This document shows, one piece after another, positions 34,319-44,397 of a DNA stretch of 64,000 nucleotides (position 1 is its first letter; each line of letters begins with the position of its first letter). The position numbers were made by a program, and so were the translations under genes. Under the pieces are notes generated by a model. That model was not told the origin of the DNA. It saw nothing but the letters and a program-made list of their open reading frames with translations, and made no database searches. This stretch comes from Fluviicola chungangensis (GTDB lineage Bacteria; Bacteroidota; Bacteroidia; Flavobacteriales_D; Crocinitomicaceae): positions 580,731 through 644,730 of the forward strand of contig NZ_VLPL01000003.1 of assembly GCF_007558725.1 (NCBI RefSeq), given 5' to 3'.

Positions 34319-35002
34319 TTAATATTTTGAAAAGATAGGGTCTTTAAAAGGTGTCCAGACACACGCTTTTTGCCCTGCATGTTTTAATGCATTATTTGTC
34401 CAGGTATTACACGTATACGTCATATTATACTCAATAGTGGAATCAAAAAAGAAATCATAAGTTCCATACGGGTGGTTTTCAATCGCTTGTGCTTTTCCAT
34501 TCACAAATTGGAAACTGCAATGTATAAAAGTGCATAGTCGCCGGTATTGGTCTTTTGTCAGGTGAAGTTCAATCATGCTGGACCGATCTAGGTCTTTCGG
34601 CGTACACAATATCAGGTGCATGGCTCCCGGGCCTCTTCCGAATACCGTATTGACAACCGTTCCGACCTCCATATCACTCCATTCTTTGGTTTTCATGAAG
34701 AAGTTTTTATCTCCCCATCCAAATTTCAGATGTGTTTGAAACGTATCCACAGCCAATCCTTTTTCCAGGTTCAATGTTTTTTCCCAATCCTTTAACGGAT
34801 GATGAATCGGAAGGATAACATCCGAATGAATGCCATTGGTTGAAAGGTAGATTGTTTCTGTTTTGGGGTCGTTGGTATCTTCAGCAGGAATACTGAATGG
34901 TGAAATAAACAGAAAGATGAGGATGTACAAACTGATAAATGCGAACAGTAATTCAACGAAAACACGAAGGCTTTTAAAGAGTGTACTTCCGAATTTTTTC
35001 AT
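34319..35002 (-). CDS. DUF2459 (TIGR02117) family protein
   Basis: 227 residues with one N-terminal membrane helix (about residues 10-38). The rest is predicted to be periplasmic. The conserved start of the domain, YLSTNGIHSDVILPI, together with LKFGWGDKNFFM and the later PYGTYDFFFDS and YNMTYTCNTWTNNALK, match DUF2459, also known as TIGR02117. Conserved His, Asp and Cys residues (GIHSD and TCNTW) hint at a papain-like hydrolase, but no reaction is established. It is divergent from valS and ends opposite the basic-tail gene. Confidence 0.85.
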   Translation of the reverse strand: MKKFGSTLFKSLRVFVELLFAFISLYILIFLFISPFSIPAEDTNDPKTETIYLSTNGIHSDVILPIHHPLKDWEKTLNLEKGLAVDTFQTHLKFGWGDKNFFMKTKEWSDMEVGTVVNTVFGRGPGAMHLILCTPKDLDRSSMIELHLTKDQYRRLCTFIHCSFQFVNGKAQAIENHPYGTYDFFFDSTIEYNMTYTCNTWTNNALKHAGQKACVWTPFKDPIFSKY

Positions 35003-35079
35003 AAGCTCGTTTAAACAAATGTAGAAAAATAATCAGATTTCCCCGATTCAAAAATATTGGAAATGCGGACTTTCCTGTC

Positions 35080-35109
35080 TTGATAAATTGCCCCGTTTTA
35101 GTACCTTTG
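35080..35109 (+). promoter_or_regulatory. valS promoter
   Basis: TTG (35080-35082), 19 bases, then TACCTTTG (35102-35109). This exactly matches the Bacteroidota -33/-7 arrangement and has the same spacing as the rRNA promoters at the right end of the window. The leader is about 17 nt. Confidence 0.75.
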
Positions 35110-35131
35110 CAACTTAATTAACAGAAACAAC

Positions 35132-37759
35132 ATGGAAATTCCAAAAACGTACGAACCCCGTTCAGCAGAAGAACGATGGTATAGCCACTGGATGGCTAAG
35201 GGTTACTTTCATTCAGAACCAGATGATCGTGAGCCGTTTACTGTCGTCATTCCTCCGCCGAATGTAACGGGTGTCTTGCATATGGGACACATGTTGAATA
35301 ATACCATCCAGGACGTGTTGGTTCGCAAAGCACGAATGGAGGGTAAAAACGCATGCTGGGTTCCGGGAACGGACCATGCATCCATTGCTACAGAAGCGAA
35401 AGTCGTTCACAAATTGCGTGAAGAAGGAATCAAAAAATCAGATCTTTCCCGTGAGGAGTTTTTGAAACATGCTTTTGCCTGGAAAGAAAAGTACGGGGGT
35501 GTCATCTTACAGCAATTAAAAAAGTTGGGAGCTTCCTGTGATTGGGAGAGAACTGCTTTTACAATGGATCCGGAGTATTCGGATTCCGTAATTGATGTAT
35601 TCATTGATTTGTTCAATAAAGGAAAGATTTACCGCGGTGTTCGCATGATCAACTGGGATCCGGAAGCGCGCACGGCACTTTCTGATGAAGAAGTAATTCA
35701 TAAAGAAGTAAACTCGAAATTGTTTCATGTTCGCTACAAAGTGGCCGGAACGGATGATCAGTGGTTAACTATTGCAACGACACGTCCGGAAACAATTTTA
35801 GGAGATTCCGCGATTTGTATTCACCCGGATGATGAGCGTTATAAGCATTTGCATGGGAAACATGCGATCGTTCCGATTGCCAACCGAACAATTCCGATTA
35901 TCTGTGACGAATACGTAGAAATGGAATTCGGGACCGGATGTTTGAAAGTAACACCTGCACACGATGTGAATGACTACGAATTGGGTAAAAAATACGATTT
36001 GGAGACTATTGATATTTTCAACGACAATGGAGTTGTAAACGAGCATGGTTTACATTATGCCGGAATGGACCGTTTCGATGTGCGTAAGGAAATTGCAAAG
36101 GAGCTGGATGATAAAGGATATTTGGTAAAAGTCGAAGATCACATCAATAAAATCGGTTATTCCGAAAGAACAAATTGTGTGATTGAGCCGCGTTTGTCTT
36201 TGCAGTGGTTTGTCTCCATGAAAGAATTGGCACAACCGGCCTTGGAAAATGTAATGAATGGAAATATTTCATTTCACCCGGATAAATTCAAGAATACCTA
36301 CCGTCACTGGATGGAGAATGTGAAGGATTGGTGTATTTCCCGTCAATTGTGGTGGGGACATCGCATCCCGGCATGGTATTTTGGTGAAAACCCGGAAGAT
36401 TTTGTCATTGCAAAAACCGGTGAGGAAGCACTTAAACTGGCTTCTGAAAAAGCGGGAAAAACCATTTCGGCAGGTGATTTGAAACAAGACGAAGACGTAT
36501 TGGATACTTGGTTCTCTTCGTGGTTGTGGCCTATTTCTGTTTTTAACGGATTGACGCAACCCGGAAATAAGGAAATTAAATATTACTACCCGACCAATGA
36601 CTTGGTAACTGCTCCGGAGATTATGTTCTTCTGGGTAGCACGTATGATTATTGCCGGATACGAATACATGGGGGAACTGCCGTTTAGAAATGTATATTAT
36701 ACCGGGATCGTTCGCGATAAGTTGGGACGTAAAATGTCCAAGTCATTGGGGAATTCTCCTGATCCGATTGAATTGATCGAGAAATATGGAGCGGACGGTG
36801 TTCGCCTTGGGATTTTGATCTCTTCTCCGGCAGGAAACGATTTGCCTTTTGATTCCAGTCAGTGTGAACAAGGAAGAAACTTTACGAATAAAATCTGGAA
36901 CGCGGCCCGCTTGATAAAAGGTTGGGAAGTAAAACCAATCGAACAACCGAAGGCTTCGATCAAAGCAATCGAATGGTTTCATGCACGTTTCAACCAGGAA
37001 TTGGAAAACATCAATGAGTTGATGGCGAAGTTTAAGATCTCAGAAGCGTTGATGGCGATTTACAAATTGGTGTGGGATGATTTCTGTGCCTGGTATTTGG
37101 AAATGATCAAGCCGGGATACGAGCAGCCGATTGATCAGGAAACCTTGAATCAGACGATCGTTTTCTTTGAAAAATTACTGTGTTTGCTGCAGCCGTTCAC
37201 TCCATTTGTTGCAGAAGAATTATGGCATTTGTTGAGAGAACGCAAAGAAGGTGAGGACATTATTATTGCAAAATGGCCAACGGTTGAGAAGTATGATGCA
37301 GCTGTTTTAAAGCAGTTTGGAGTGGCAGAAGAAGTGGTGACAAATATTCGCAATATCCGCAAGAAGAATAACATTGCCAACAAAGTACGCATTGAATTAT
37401 TCGTGAAGAAGAACATGGAATTGGATGCTTCATTTGATGCGGTTATTTTGAAAATGGGGAATCTTTCCCTGATGGAATATACAAATGACAAGATTCCGAA
37501 TGCGAATTCGTTCCTGGTTCAATCCAATGAGTATTTCATTCCTTTCGGAGACGCCATTGATGTGTCTGCAGAGAAGGAAAAAATGGAAGAAGAATTGAAT
37601 TATACCAAAGGCTTCTTGAAAAGTGTTCAGGGAAAACTAAGTAACGAGAAATTCGTGAGCGGAGCTCCGGAGCAAGTCTTGGCAAATGAGCGCAAGAAAG
37701 AAGCAGATGCTTTACAAAAGATTGCCATTTTGGAAGAAAAACTGGCAAGTTTGAATTAA
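35132..37759 (+). CDS. valS: Valyl-tRNA synthetase
   Basis: 875 residues, full length for a class I ValRS. It charges tRNA-Val in two ATP-dependent steps and edits threonine. The HIGH motif is HMGH at residues 50-53 after PPPNVTGVL, and KMSKS lies at 534-538 in [10 protein letters not shown]. Editing-domain (CP1) sequences such as [17 protein letters not shown] and [12 protein letters not shown] are present. The anticodon-binding region follows and the C-terminus is a coiled coil ([19 protein letters not shown]). It is transcribed alone from a strong TTG-N19-TACCTTTG promoter and ends at a hairpin. Confidence 0.97.
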   Translation: MEIPKTYEPRSAEERWYSHWMAKGYFHSEPDDREPFTVVIPPPNVTGVLHMGHMLNNTIQDVLVRKARMEGKNACWVPGTDHASIATEAKVVHKLREEGIKKSDLSREEFLKHAFAWKEKYGGVILQQLKKLGASCDWERTAFTMDPEYSDSVIDVFIDLFNKGKIYRGVRMINWDPEARTALSDEEVIHKEVNSKLFHVRYKVAGTDDQWLTIATTRPETILGDSAICIHPDDERYKHLHGKHAIVPIANRTIPIICDEYVEMEFGTGCLKVTPAHDVNDYELGKKYDLETIDIFNDNGVVNEHGLHYAGMDRFDVRKEIAKELDDKGYLVKVEDHINKIGYSERTNCVIEPRLSLQWFVSMKELAQPALENVMNGNISFHPDKFKNTYRHWMENVKDWCISRQLWWGHRIPAWYFGENPEDFVIAKTGEEALKLASEKAGKTISAGDLKQDEDVLDTWFSSWLWPISVFNGLTQPGNKEIKYYYPTNDLVTAPEIMFFWVARMIIAGYEYMGELPFRNVYYTGIVRDKLGRKMSKSLGNSPDPIELIEKYGADGVRLGILISSPAGNDLPFDSSQCEQGRNFTNKIWNAARLIKGWEVKPIEQPKASIKAIEWFHARFNQELENINELMAKFKISEALMAIYKLVWDDFCAWYLEMIKPGYEQPIDQETLNQTIVFFEKLLCLLQPFTPFVAEELWHLLRERKEGEDIIIAKWPTVEKYDAAVLKQFGVAEEVVTNIRNIRKKNNIANKVRIELFVKKNMELDASFDAVILKMGNLSLMEYTNDKIPNANSFLVQSNEYFIPFGDAIDVSAEKEKMEEELNYTKGFLKSVQGKLSNEKFVSGAPEQVLANERKKEADALQKIAILEEKLASLN

Positions 37760-37777
37760 GAACTCAAAAAAAGCAAT

Positions 37778-37817
37778 AAAAGGGGGTATTTGTCAAAAAC
37801 AAGTACCTCCTTTTTTT
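37778..37817 (+). terminator. valS terminator
   Basis: AAAAGGGGGTA (from 37778) pairs with TACCTCCTTTT (one G-T pair), followed by a run of T. It begins 19 bases after the valS stop codon. Confidence 0.75.
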
Positions 37818-37968
37818 GTGAAATTTTCATCGGTAATACATCGATTTAGTTAGATTACGGTGTGCAAAAAGAAAGAACAAATTAGTTGAGAAAATTGAAA
37901 AAATCAATTTAATTACTTCATATCAAGATAATTGCGTAATTTTGTATTGGATTAAACTGCAACTTGTT

Positions 37969-38253
37969 ATGAAAATACTACTATTTCTTGCGTTAGTCGT
38001 TTGTTCTCTCCAGGCGAAGGCACAAACGAGTAAAGAACAAATTCCTTTGGCGTATCCTGTTCAGCAGCTTTTGGGTATTGAATATGAAATTAAGGATGTA
38101 CCGCAACCTGACAGTGATCGCTTATTACTTATTCCCTATGTAGAATTAACTGCTCAACGTGCACGCGAAGTGGATGTAGAGATTTTTGATCCTGCAAGTA
38201 ATTACACCATTGTACTTTATTCGGATGTGAAGTGTCAACAAAATAAGCACTAA
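37969..38253 (+). CDS. Small secreted protein before a CUB-like gene
   Basis: 94 residues from the ATG at 37969, which starts the signal peptide MKILLFLALVVCSLQAKAQ. A 9-codon extension to 37942 would overlap the promoter TAATTTTG at 37937-37944. The mature part is about 75 residues, predicted mainly beta and acidic, with one cysteine near the end (YSDVKCQQNKH). I do not recognise it. Only 3 bases separate it from the CUB-like secreted protein gene, so both are surely in one transcript. This repeats the small-then-large order seen at 6039 and 13486, although the small protein is not similar in sequence. Confidence 0.7.
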   Translation: MKILLFLALVVCSLQAKAQTSKEQIPLAYPVQQLLGIEYEIKDVPQPDSDRLLLIPYVELTAQRAREVDVEIFDPASNYTIVLYSDVKCQQNKH

Positions 38254-38256
38254 GTC

Positions 38257-39708
38257 ATGAGAATCCTATTTATCCTTTTGATGCTGGTTCCGTGTGCGCT
38301 GCCGGCTCAGACTTATACCCATCCGACTACAGGAATTGCGAATACATATGCCGGAGCCTGCATGGTCAATACATGTTCCGGAACATACTACGATAATGGT
38401 GGTTCAGGAGGGAATTATGCAGCGAATATCAATGCGATTTATCGTACGTTTTGTCCAAGTACGGCCGGAATGTGTATCCGGGCAACGTTTACTTCATTCA
38501 GTATGAACGATACCTATTTCCTTTGTTCCGGTCCGAACAGTTGTTGTGACTATTTACAGATTTTGAATGGACCGGCGCAAAATTCGCCTGCTTTGTATAA
38601 TAATTGCACCACTTCTCCCGGAACAATTACTTCCACATCGCCAAGTGGATGCCTGACTTTTCGTCATACGACGGATGGAAGCGTGCAGCTGGGAGGCTGG
38701 GCGGCAACACTTTCTTGTGTAGCTTGTGCAGGTGGCCCCACGGGAACTTCCAACCAGGATTGTGTGAATGCCATTCAGATTTGTGCCGATTCACCATTTT
38801 CTTCAACGGTATCCGGTCCGGGATTGGCATCTGAATCGTGTGTAGGATGTACCGGAGCAGGAGGTGAAGTGTATTCCAGCTGGTATAAATTCCAGGTTTC
38901 AAATAGCGGAACGCTTGGTTTGACCATTGATCCTACCAATAATGCAGATGACTACGATTTTGCACTTTACGGTCCCGGAGCTACATGTGGTACTTTAGGA
39001 AGCCCTATTCGTTGCTCGTATGCGGCAAACTCCAATAATACCGGACTTGGAAATGGCGCTGTAGATGTATCTGAAGACGTGACTGGAGATGCTTGGGTTA
39101 GTACTCTGCCTGTTACATCGGGAGAAATTTATTACCTCATGGTAAATCAGTGGTCACCAACAGCAGCAGGATTTACCCTGGACTGGAACTTAACCGGTGG
39201 TGCTTCATTGAACTGTACTCCATTGTCTGTGGAGTTAAAAGACTTTTCCTGCAAACAGGATGAGCGTGCATTAGCTGTTGCCTGGACAACTCTTTCGGAG
39301 AGAAACACCGATTACTTTATCCTGGAGAAAAGCGAGGACGGCACTAACTTTTTTCCCTTGATCCAATCGAAAGCACAAGGGGAAAGCTCTTTACCGACAG
39401 ATTACTTTTTCTATGACAACCAACCGATTGTCGGGACGAACTATTATCGCTTGACTGAAGTCGATATAAATGGTGAAAGAACAACTTTTGATGTAACGAC
39501 CTGCAACTTCAGCCTGGATGCTTTGCGAATTAAAACGATGCGTATTTACAATCAAAGCGGAAGTTTGATCAAGGAAGCGAACGGGGAAGACCTGAACGTT
39601 AAAACAGCATTTGCTGATATGAATCTGCCGGATGGTGTGTATATTTTGGAGACTGTTGACTTTGATGGCGGAATAGAACGTATTAAACTGATTCAGTTAA
39701 TGAGGTAA
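38257..39708 (+). CDS. Secreted CUB-like protein with sorting-type C-terminus
   Basis: 483 residues. The signal peptide ends near ALPAQ. Residues about 20-155 resemble a CUB domain: paired cysteines, DYLQILNGPAQNSPALYNN and a GCLTFRHTTDGS segment. A second cysteine-rich beta domain (about 160-315; YSSWYKFQVSNSGTLGLTIDP, DDYDFALYGPG) is common in Bacteroidota secreted proteins. A fibronectin-like strand set follows (AVAWTTLSERNTDYFILEKSEDG). The last ~80 residues (MRIYNQSGSLIKE, LPDGVYILETVDFDGGIERIKLI) fit a T9SS type-A-like sorting domain. Secretion through the T9SS is therefore likely. Ligand unknown. Confidence 0.82.
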   Translation: MRILFILLMLVPCALPAQTYTHPTTGIANTYAGACMVNTCSGTYYDNGGSGGNYAANINAIYRTFCPSTAGMCIRATFTSFSMNDTYFLCSGPNSCCDYLQILNGPAQNSPALYNNCTTSPGTITSTSPSGCLTFRHTTDGSVQLGGWAATLSCVACAGGPTGTSNQDCVNAIQICADSPFSSTVSGPGLASESCVGCTGAGGEVYSSWYKFQVSNSGTLGLTIDPTNNADDYDFALYGPGATCGTLGSPIRCSYAANSNNTGLGNGAVDVSEDVTGDAWVSTLPVTSGEIYYLMVNQWSPTAAGFTLDWNLTGGASLNCTPLSVELKDFSCKQDERALAVAWTTLSERNTDYFILEKSEDGTNFFPLIQSKAQGESSLPTDYFFYDNQPIVGTNYYRLTEVDINGERTTFDVTTCNFSLDALRIKTMRIYNQSGSLIKEANGEDLNVKTAFADMNLPDGVYILETVDFDGGIERIKLIQLMR

Positions 39709-39728
39709 CGAATTTGAAACTAACGATA

Positions 39729-39758
39729 AAAGAGTCTGCTTCGGTGGACTCTTTGTTT
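39729..39758 (+). terminator. Terminator after the CUB-like gene
   Basis: Stem AAAGAGTC (39729-39736) and GACTCTTT (39747-39754) around a TGCTTCGGTG loop, followed by T residues, 20 bases after the stop. Confidence 0.75.
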
Positions 39759-39825
39759 TTATGGAAATTCACTAATCAATCACTACCTGTTTTTGATTGA
39801 AAATGATTTAATGAAATTAATTTCA

Positions 39826-39855
39826 TTGATATTGAATGGTTTGCGTTTATATTTG
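39826..39855 (+). promoter_or_regulatory. Promoter of the secreted protein at 39877
   Basis: TTG (39826-39828), 19 bases, then TATATTTG (39848-39855), a full match to the Bacteroidota consensus. The ATG lies 21 bases downstream. Confidence 0.7.
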
Positions 39856-39876
39856 TGAACTAATATTCAACATTTT

Positions 39877-41328
39877 ATGAAACTACTTAAGTTACTACTA
39901 TTGCTTTGCTTGATGCATAGCGTTTATTCAAGTGCCCAGACTATTGAATGGGGGGCGGTTGATAAAGAATCTGCAGCTCCGGATCTGATATGGGATGAAG
40001 GAGGAAGTTTTTATACAAATTCTTACGTAAAAACAGCTTTATATACCAATTTGGCAGAATTTACTTTAGCACGTTATGAAAATATGACAAAAGTTGCAGA
40101 AGGAAAAATTCAGCGAAAATTGGAAACAGGGAAAGGCGGTGTTTTTGGAAATTTCTGTTTGAATGGCAAATTGGTCGTTGTTTTAATGCAAACTGAGAAG
40201 ACATCGGAGAGCTTTTATTATCAATTATATGATAAAACATGTAAGGCAATTGGTGAACCCGTTTTAATAGCCGAGTTTCAACTGGAAGATAGTAAAAGAG
40301 ATAGGGGATACTTTACTTACGAACTTTCACAAAACAAAAAATTCCTGTTAGTGGAATATTTAAAAAAGGGAAGGAAGGGAGAACAGGATAATCTGATGTT
40401 CAAAGTCTTTAATTCTGAGTTTTCCTTAATACAGGAAGGAGAATACCAAACTGCAGAAAATTTAAATAATTCAGTTTTAACAAACGAGGGAGAATATGTT
40501 ATTGGAGTTGCTACCAATAAAAAGAATGAGAAGGGAAAGGAAATCAATCAATTGGAATCTTATCAGATTAAATTCTTTAAAGGAGGGCAAGAAAACGAAT
40601 TCACTGTTGATTTAAGTGATAAAGCTCATGCCAACTTTAAAATTTATAATACCAATAGCAATCAATTGGTTTTGTTAGGGAATTTTTATGATGAGAGGAG
40701 TAAAAAGAACGGATATTGTTTTTCAATACTTGATCTTGCAAAAAATAAAGAAACAAAGTGGGTTTATTGTAATCCGAATTTAGATGCTAAGAATGAGTAT
40801 ATCCGGGAAGTTAGTCTGGACAATGAAGGTAGTTTGATCGTTTTGGTAGAACAGTTTTTTGAAAAATGGATACAAAGTTCAAATGGAAATAACAGTACCA
40901 GTTACTCATATGAAACAGCTTATGTATTTAAAATGAAAGAGGATGGAAATGCAGAATGGGTAGTTAAACTTCCGAAAAGACAGTATTCTATCAATGATGG
41001 TGGTATAGCTGGATCGTTAATGGGGTATAGTTTAAATAATACATACTATTTGTTTTTTAATGATGATTTGAGAAATTACGCATCAACGGGTGAGTTTTTA
41101 AATCCGAAAGAAGTAGAGGTGTGTGGAAACAGGAAAGGAAAAACAGGTTTTGTAAAGGTTGAAATTGACTTGAAGTCAGGTGAATTTAAACGTGAACTTA
41201 TGCTGAAACCGGATGTGCAACCACTTTTTGTAATTCCGTTTTATTGTGAAGTCAATTATGATCGGAATGAGATGCTCGTTTTTTTCAGGGACAGGAAAGA
41301 GGAGCAATATGGAGTAATGAAATTTTAA
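39877..41328 (+). CDS. Secreted protein, paralogue of the one at 2652
   Basis: 483 residues. The signal peptide (MKLLKLLLLLCLMHSVYSSA) is followed by QTIEWG, matching QIDWG of the 515-residue protein at 2652. Shared features along the length include ARYEN/SRFEN, the W-V/F-x-KLPK/KIPK segment, SVND/SIND, an FFND motif followed by LRNY/IQNY, and a C-terminal QYGVMKF/KYGFLTF. The two are about 37 kb apart, so this is an old duplication. The gene is more A-rich than its neighbours (many Lys, Glu and Asn codons ending in A or T). No sorting domain is visible. It has its own promoter and terminator. Function unknown. Confidence 0.75.
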   Translation: MKLLKLLLLLCLMHSVYSSAQTIEWGAVDKESAAPDLIWDEGGSFYTNSYVKTALYTNLAEFTLARYENMTKVAEGKIQRKLETGKGGVFGNFCLNGKLVVVLMQTEKTSESFYYQLYDKTCKAIGEPVLIAEFQLEDSKRDRGYFTYELSQNKKFLLVEYLKKGRKGEQDNLMFKVFNSEFSLIQEGEYQTAENLNNSVLTNEGEYVIGVATNKKNEKGKEINQLESYQIKFFKGGQENEFTVDLSDKAHANFKIYNTNSNQLVLLGNFYDERSKKNGYCFSILDLAKNKETKWVYCNPNLDAKNEYIREVSLDNEGSLIVLVEQFFEKWIQSSNGNNSTSYSYETAYVFKMKEDGNAEWVVKLPKRQYSINDGGIAGSLMGYSLNNTYYLFFNDDLRNYASTGEFLNPKEVEVCGNRKGKTGFVKVEIDLKSGEFKRELMLKPDVQPLFVIPFYCEVNYDRNEMLVFFRDRKEEQYGVMKF

Positions 41329-41334
41329 AGAAAC

Positions 41335-41368
41335 AAAACAGGTTGAATTATTTAATTCAACCTGTTTT
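41335..41368. terminator. Perfect 16-bp terminator hairpin
   Basis: AAAACAGGTTGAATTA (41335-41350) and TAATTCAACCTGTTTT (41353-41368) with a TT loop, 6 bases after the stop at 41328. Confidence 0.85.
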
Positions 41369-41469
41369 AACTACGGACCAATTTAAAAATTCATTGGATA
41401 TTCGGAATAATCGGAAGAAGCAGGAGTTACCTATCATCCTGCGCTACAAAACGAGATAAGTAAATTCCA

Positions 41470-41775
41470 TTAACTGCTTCTCCGAATGCGATTGTAAACC
41501 TGATAGATTTCGCTGTTTTTTTGCTGCAAATAGTCAAAATACCGGTCGAAATGCACCTTGAGGATGTGTTCGATTTCTTTGATCAAGTATTCCAAACGTG
41601 GATTCAATGAAGAGCTCTCGTTTTCAGAAAGGATATCCAATTGAGCCACTTTGAGTGCAAACCGGGAAAATGCTCCGCGAAATTCTTTGACATTCGACCA
41701 ACAAGCGTGGTTACTCACACAAACAGCTTCAATAGCTTTATATGTTTCCAATTGATTGATCGTTGTACTGTTCAT
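41470..41775 (-). CDS. Small helical protein, unknown
   Basis: About 101 residues from the ATG at 41775 (a TTG 3 codons upstream is less likely). The sequence is helical and looks like the N-terminal half of a family common in Bacteroidota whose members begin with a TYKAIEAV-like helix and an ACWSNVKEFRGAFSRF-like second helix. Full members are about twice as long, so this may be a shortened form. There is no signal peptide, so it is probably cytosolic. It is separated from pbpC by 130 bases. No function is known to me. Confidence 0.6.
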   Translation of the reverse strand: MNSTTINQLETYKAIEAVCVSNHACWSNVKEFRGAFSRFALKVAQLDILSENESSSLNPRLEYLIKEIEHILKVHFDRYFDYLQQKNSEIYQVYNRIRRSS

Positions 41776-41905
41776 GAGTGACAAAGTTTAGCGTTGTTTT
41801 CTTTCTCAATTAACGCAGTAAAAAGATGAAAGTTGTAATCAAAATCCTTAAAAAATCTTAACTGTAGCTTTCATAGATTGAATAGTCGTTTTGAGGAGGT
41901 GAGCA

Positions 41906-44320
41906 TTAAAGCACTTCAAATAATTCGGATAATAATACGCCCGTTTCATCCACAACAGTTACCCGGTGTTTGCCTTTTTCCGGTTGAACGGAAATCTGGT
42001 GAATGTCTGAGGTAGTTCCGACAAATTCCTCATCAATGTGCCAGTAAAGCGTACTGTTTTGCCTGGTATGTGCTACTTCAAATATGACTTTTCCCCTTAA
42101 ACCATTCAATTCGCGCGGAATGTAAATTTTGGTTTGCCGTTTCGGGTAGATGAAGCTCATGATGTTTTCAGGCTTGTTTGAAGTGCATTTGGGATCGAAT
42201 GGAGGAACCGGATGATAGCCCGGATTTTGCTGTACATAATATTTCTCCATGCTTGGAGGCAAAATAAACCAGGATTTGTGTTTCATGTTACTGCTTTCTT
42301 CGCAATCGGCATTCACACGAAATGTTCCTTCCCGATTCACGTGGACTAATTGATGGTATGAACAGTTCTTACTGATCAAACAGGTAGAAGGAACATATTC
42401 ATAATGCGTATGTTCGCAATGGCGATTCGATATTTGTCCGCTTTCATTGCAGATCTCGGTTCGTGTCATCTTGTTCAAAGGTCTGGAGAACCATTTCCGG
42501 GGAGATTCCAGGTTTCTGAATATGGAAAACAATAATGGAGCAGCCGCCTTTACACCTGTTAAACCCGGTCTTCCTTCTCCATCGGCATTTCCTACCCAAA
42601 CCGAAACAACGTATTTGGGCGTAACACCAACTGCCCAGGCGTCCCGGAATCCGAAACTCGTACCTGTTTTCCACGAGATTTTCTGGGAAGACTCAAAAGC
42701 CCGCCAATTATTTTCTTCATCCGGCCGGTTTACATCTATCAGAGCATCGAAGGTGGTATAGATACAAGCTTTGTCAAGATGCAATTTGGGTGCATCCTCA
42801 CTTTTACCGACATAATGGATTTTTGAAGGATCCGGATTTTGAAGCTGTTGAGCCATGGAATTGTAGCAGGCATTGATTTCCCAAACGGAAGCTTCAGCTC
42901 CTCCGAGGATCAGTGACAACCCATAATGACCGGAATTCTTGTTCATGTTCCGGAAACCGAAATGTTTCAGATCATTGTGGAATTTTGCCTGGCCGTATTC
43001 ACGAAGCAGGAAGACCATCGGAATATTCAAACTTTTCGATAACGCTTTATTGGCGGGAAGAGCTCCGGAAAACTGGCGGTTGAAATTATTAGGTGCGAAC
43101 GTTCCGAAACGGGAGGGGAAATCACATAATAATTGTTTGGGAGTAATTAATCCCGATTCCATGGATTTGGCGTATAACAAAGGTTTTAAAATACTTCCTG
43201 TACTCCGAGGAGCCTGGATGCAGTCTACATCATAAGCATGATCACCGTCCGCACGGTTTAAATTTCCTTTGTAAGCAATTACTTCGCCTGTTTCAACGGA
43301 AGTGATCAAAACCGCAGCATTGAAAACTCCGTATTCGTTCATGCGAAGGGCATATTGTTCGGTTTCATTATTCACCATGGTTTGAACCTCTTCGCGAATC
43401 GTTGACCGGATCAATTGTCCTTTTTGGCAATGCATGATGCAGCGTTGCAATAGGTGGGGAGCTTCTTGAGGAAGTGGAAGTGGTTTGTCGGGAAGCGGTT
43501 CTTCTAAGGCTAAGTGATAGTTCAATTTGTCGATCTCGCCTTGTTCGTAGAGCATTTTCAACAATCTGTTTCGCTTTCTAAGTAAACTTTGATGGTTTTT
43601 TCCCGGGTAAATGAGTCCCGGAGCATTGGGAAGCACGGCTAAAGTCGCACTTTCTGCCCAACTCAAATTTTCCGGTGCCCGACCGAAATAGCGCCAGGAT
43701 GCGGCATCAATTCCAACTACGTTGTTCCCGAAGGGAGCATTGGCTGTATAAAGGTTTAGAATTTCTTCTTTGGAATAGCTGAATTCCAGTCGTGTGGCAA
43801 GAATGATCTCGTAAACCTTTTCAGAATAAGTCCGGGAAGGATTTTTACGCATCAATCGAACCACCTGCTGAGTGATGGTACTGCCCCCGCTGACAATTTT
43901 CCCGCGAGTCATATTTTGATAAAATGCACGACAAATACCTTTAATGCTTGCTCCGGCGTGGTAGTAAAAATTCTTGTCTTCGAATGTGACCAGGCAAACG
44001 GCCATTTTATGCGGAGTTCGATTGCTTGGCGGAAAGCGCCATTGACCGTCTTTTGCTATATGTGCACCAAGTAGTTTTCCGTTTTTGCCAACCAAAACGG
44101 TAGAGTATGGGTCGTTGAACAATTCAGAAGGAAGTGCCTGGATATACCAAATGAGGAATGAATAAAATAAAACGCGTTTGATTGCCCGCTTTTTCCAGCG
44201 GTATTGCTCTCTTAACCAAAAAAGCCGTTCTTTCATCCGTTTTTTTACTGAAAGTAAGTGGTCGGAAAAGATGGATTTCGGTATGTTTATTATTCGTGAT
44301 ACAATCGCTGAAAAGTGCAT
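41906..44320 (-). CDS. pbpC: Penicillin-binding protein 1C
   Basis: 804 residues, bifunctional peptidoglycan synthase. One membrane helix (about residues 49-65, RVLFYSFLIWYIQALP) is followed by the GT51 transglycosylase domain, with TFEDKNFYYHAGASIKGI and GGSTITQQVVRLMRKN, where the Glu of EDKNFY is catalytic. The transpeptidase domain has the SxxK motif in STGSILKPLLY, an SKSLN motif and KTGTSFGFRDAW. The C-terminus carries the biPBP_C domain typical of PBP1C. In proteobacteria pbpC is a neighbour of an alpha-2-macroglobulin gene; here one lies about 6 kb away on the same strand. It is divergent from the propeller histidine kinase at 44398. Confidence 0.94.
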   Translation of the reverse strand: MHFSAIVSRIINIPKSIFSDHLLSVKKRMKERLFWLREQYRWKKRAIKRVLFYSFLIWYIQALPSELFNDPYSTVLVGKNGKLLGAHIAKDGQWRFPPSNRTPHKMAVCLVTFEDKNFYYHAGASIKGICRAFYQNMTRGKIVSGGSTITQQVVRLMRKNPSRTYSEKVYEIILATRLEFSYSKEEILNLYTANAPFGNNVVGIDAASWRYFGRAPENLSWAESATLAVLPNAPGLIYPGKNHQSLLRKRNRLLKMLYEQGEIDKLNYHLALEEPLPDKPLPLPQEAPHLLQRCIMHCQKGQLIRSTIREEVQTMVNNETEQYALRMNEYGVFNAAVLITSVETGEVIAYKGNLNRADGDHAYDVDCIQAPRSTGSILKPLLYAKSMESGLITPKQLLCDFPSRFGTFAPNNFNRQFSGALPANKALSKSLNIPMVFLLREYGQAKFHNDLKHFGFRNMNKNSGHYGLSLILGGAEASVWEINACYNSMAQQLQNPDPSKIHYVGKSEDAPKLHLDKACIYTTFDALIDVNRPDEENNWRAFESSQKISWKTGTSFGFRDAWAVGVTPKYVVSVWVGNADGEGRPGLTGVKAAAPLLFSIFRNLESPRKWFSRPLNKMTRTEICNESGQISNRHCEHTHYEYVPSTCLISKNCSYHQLVHVNREGTFRVNADCEESSNMKHKSWFILPPSMEKYYVQQNPGYHPVPPFDPKCTSNKPENIMSFIYPKRQTKIYIPRELNGLRGKVIFEVAHTRQNSTLYWHIDEEFVGTTSDIHQISVQPEKGKHRVTVVDETGVLLSELFEVL

Positions 44321-44397
44321 GTGTATTTTGATTATTTAAAAAGCAGCTATTTGCAGAGTTTTAGTAATTTCATCAACACAAGATTCTTTAAAGTTTG

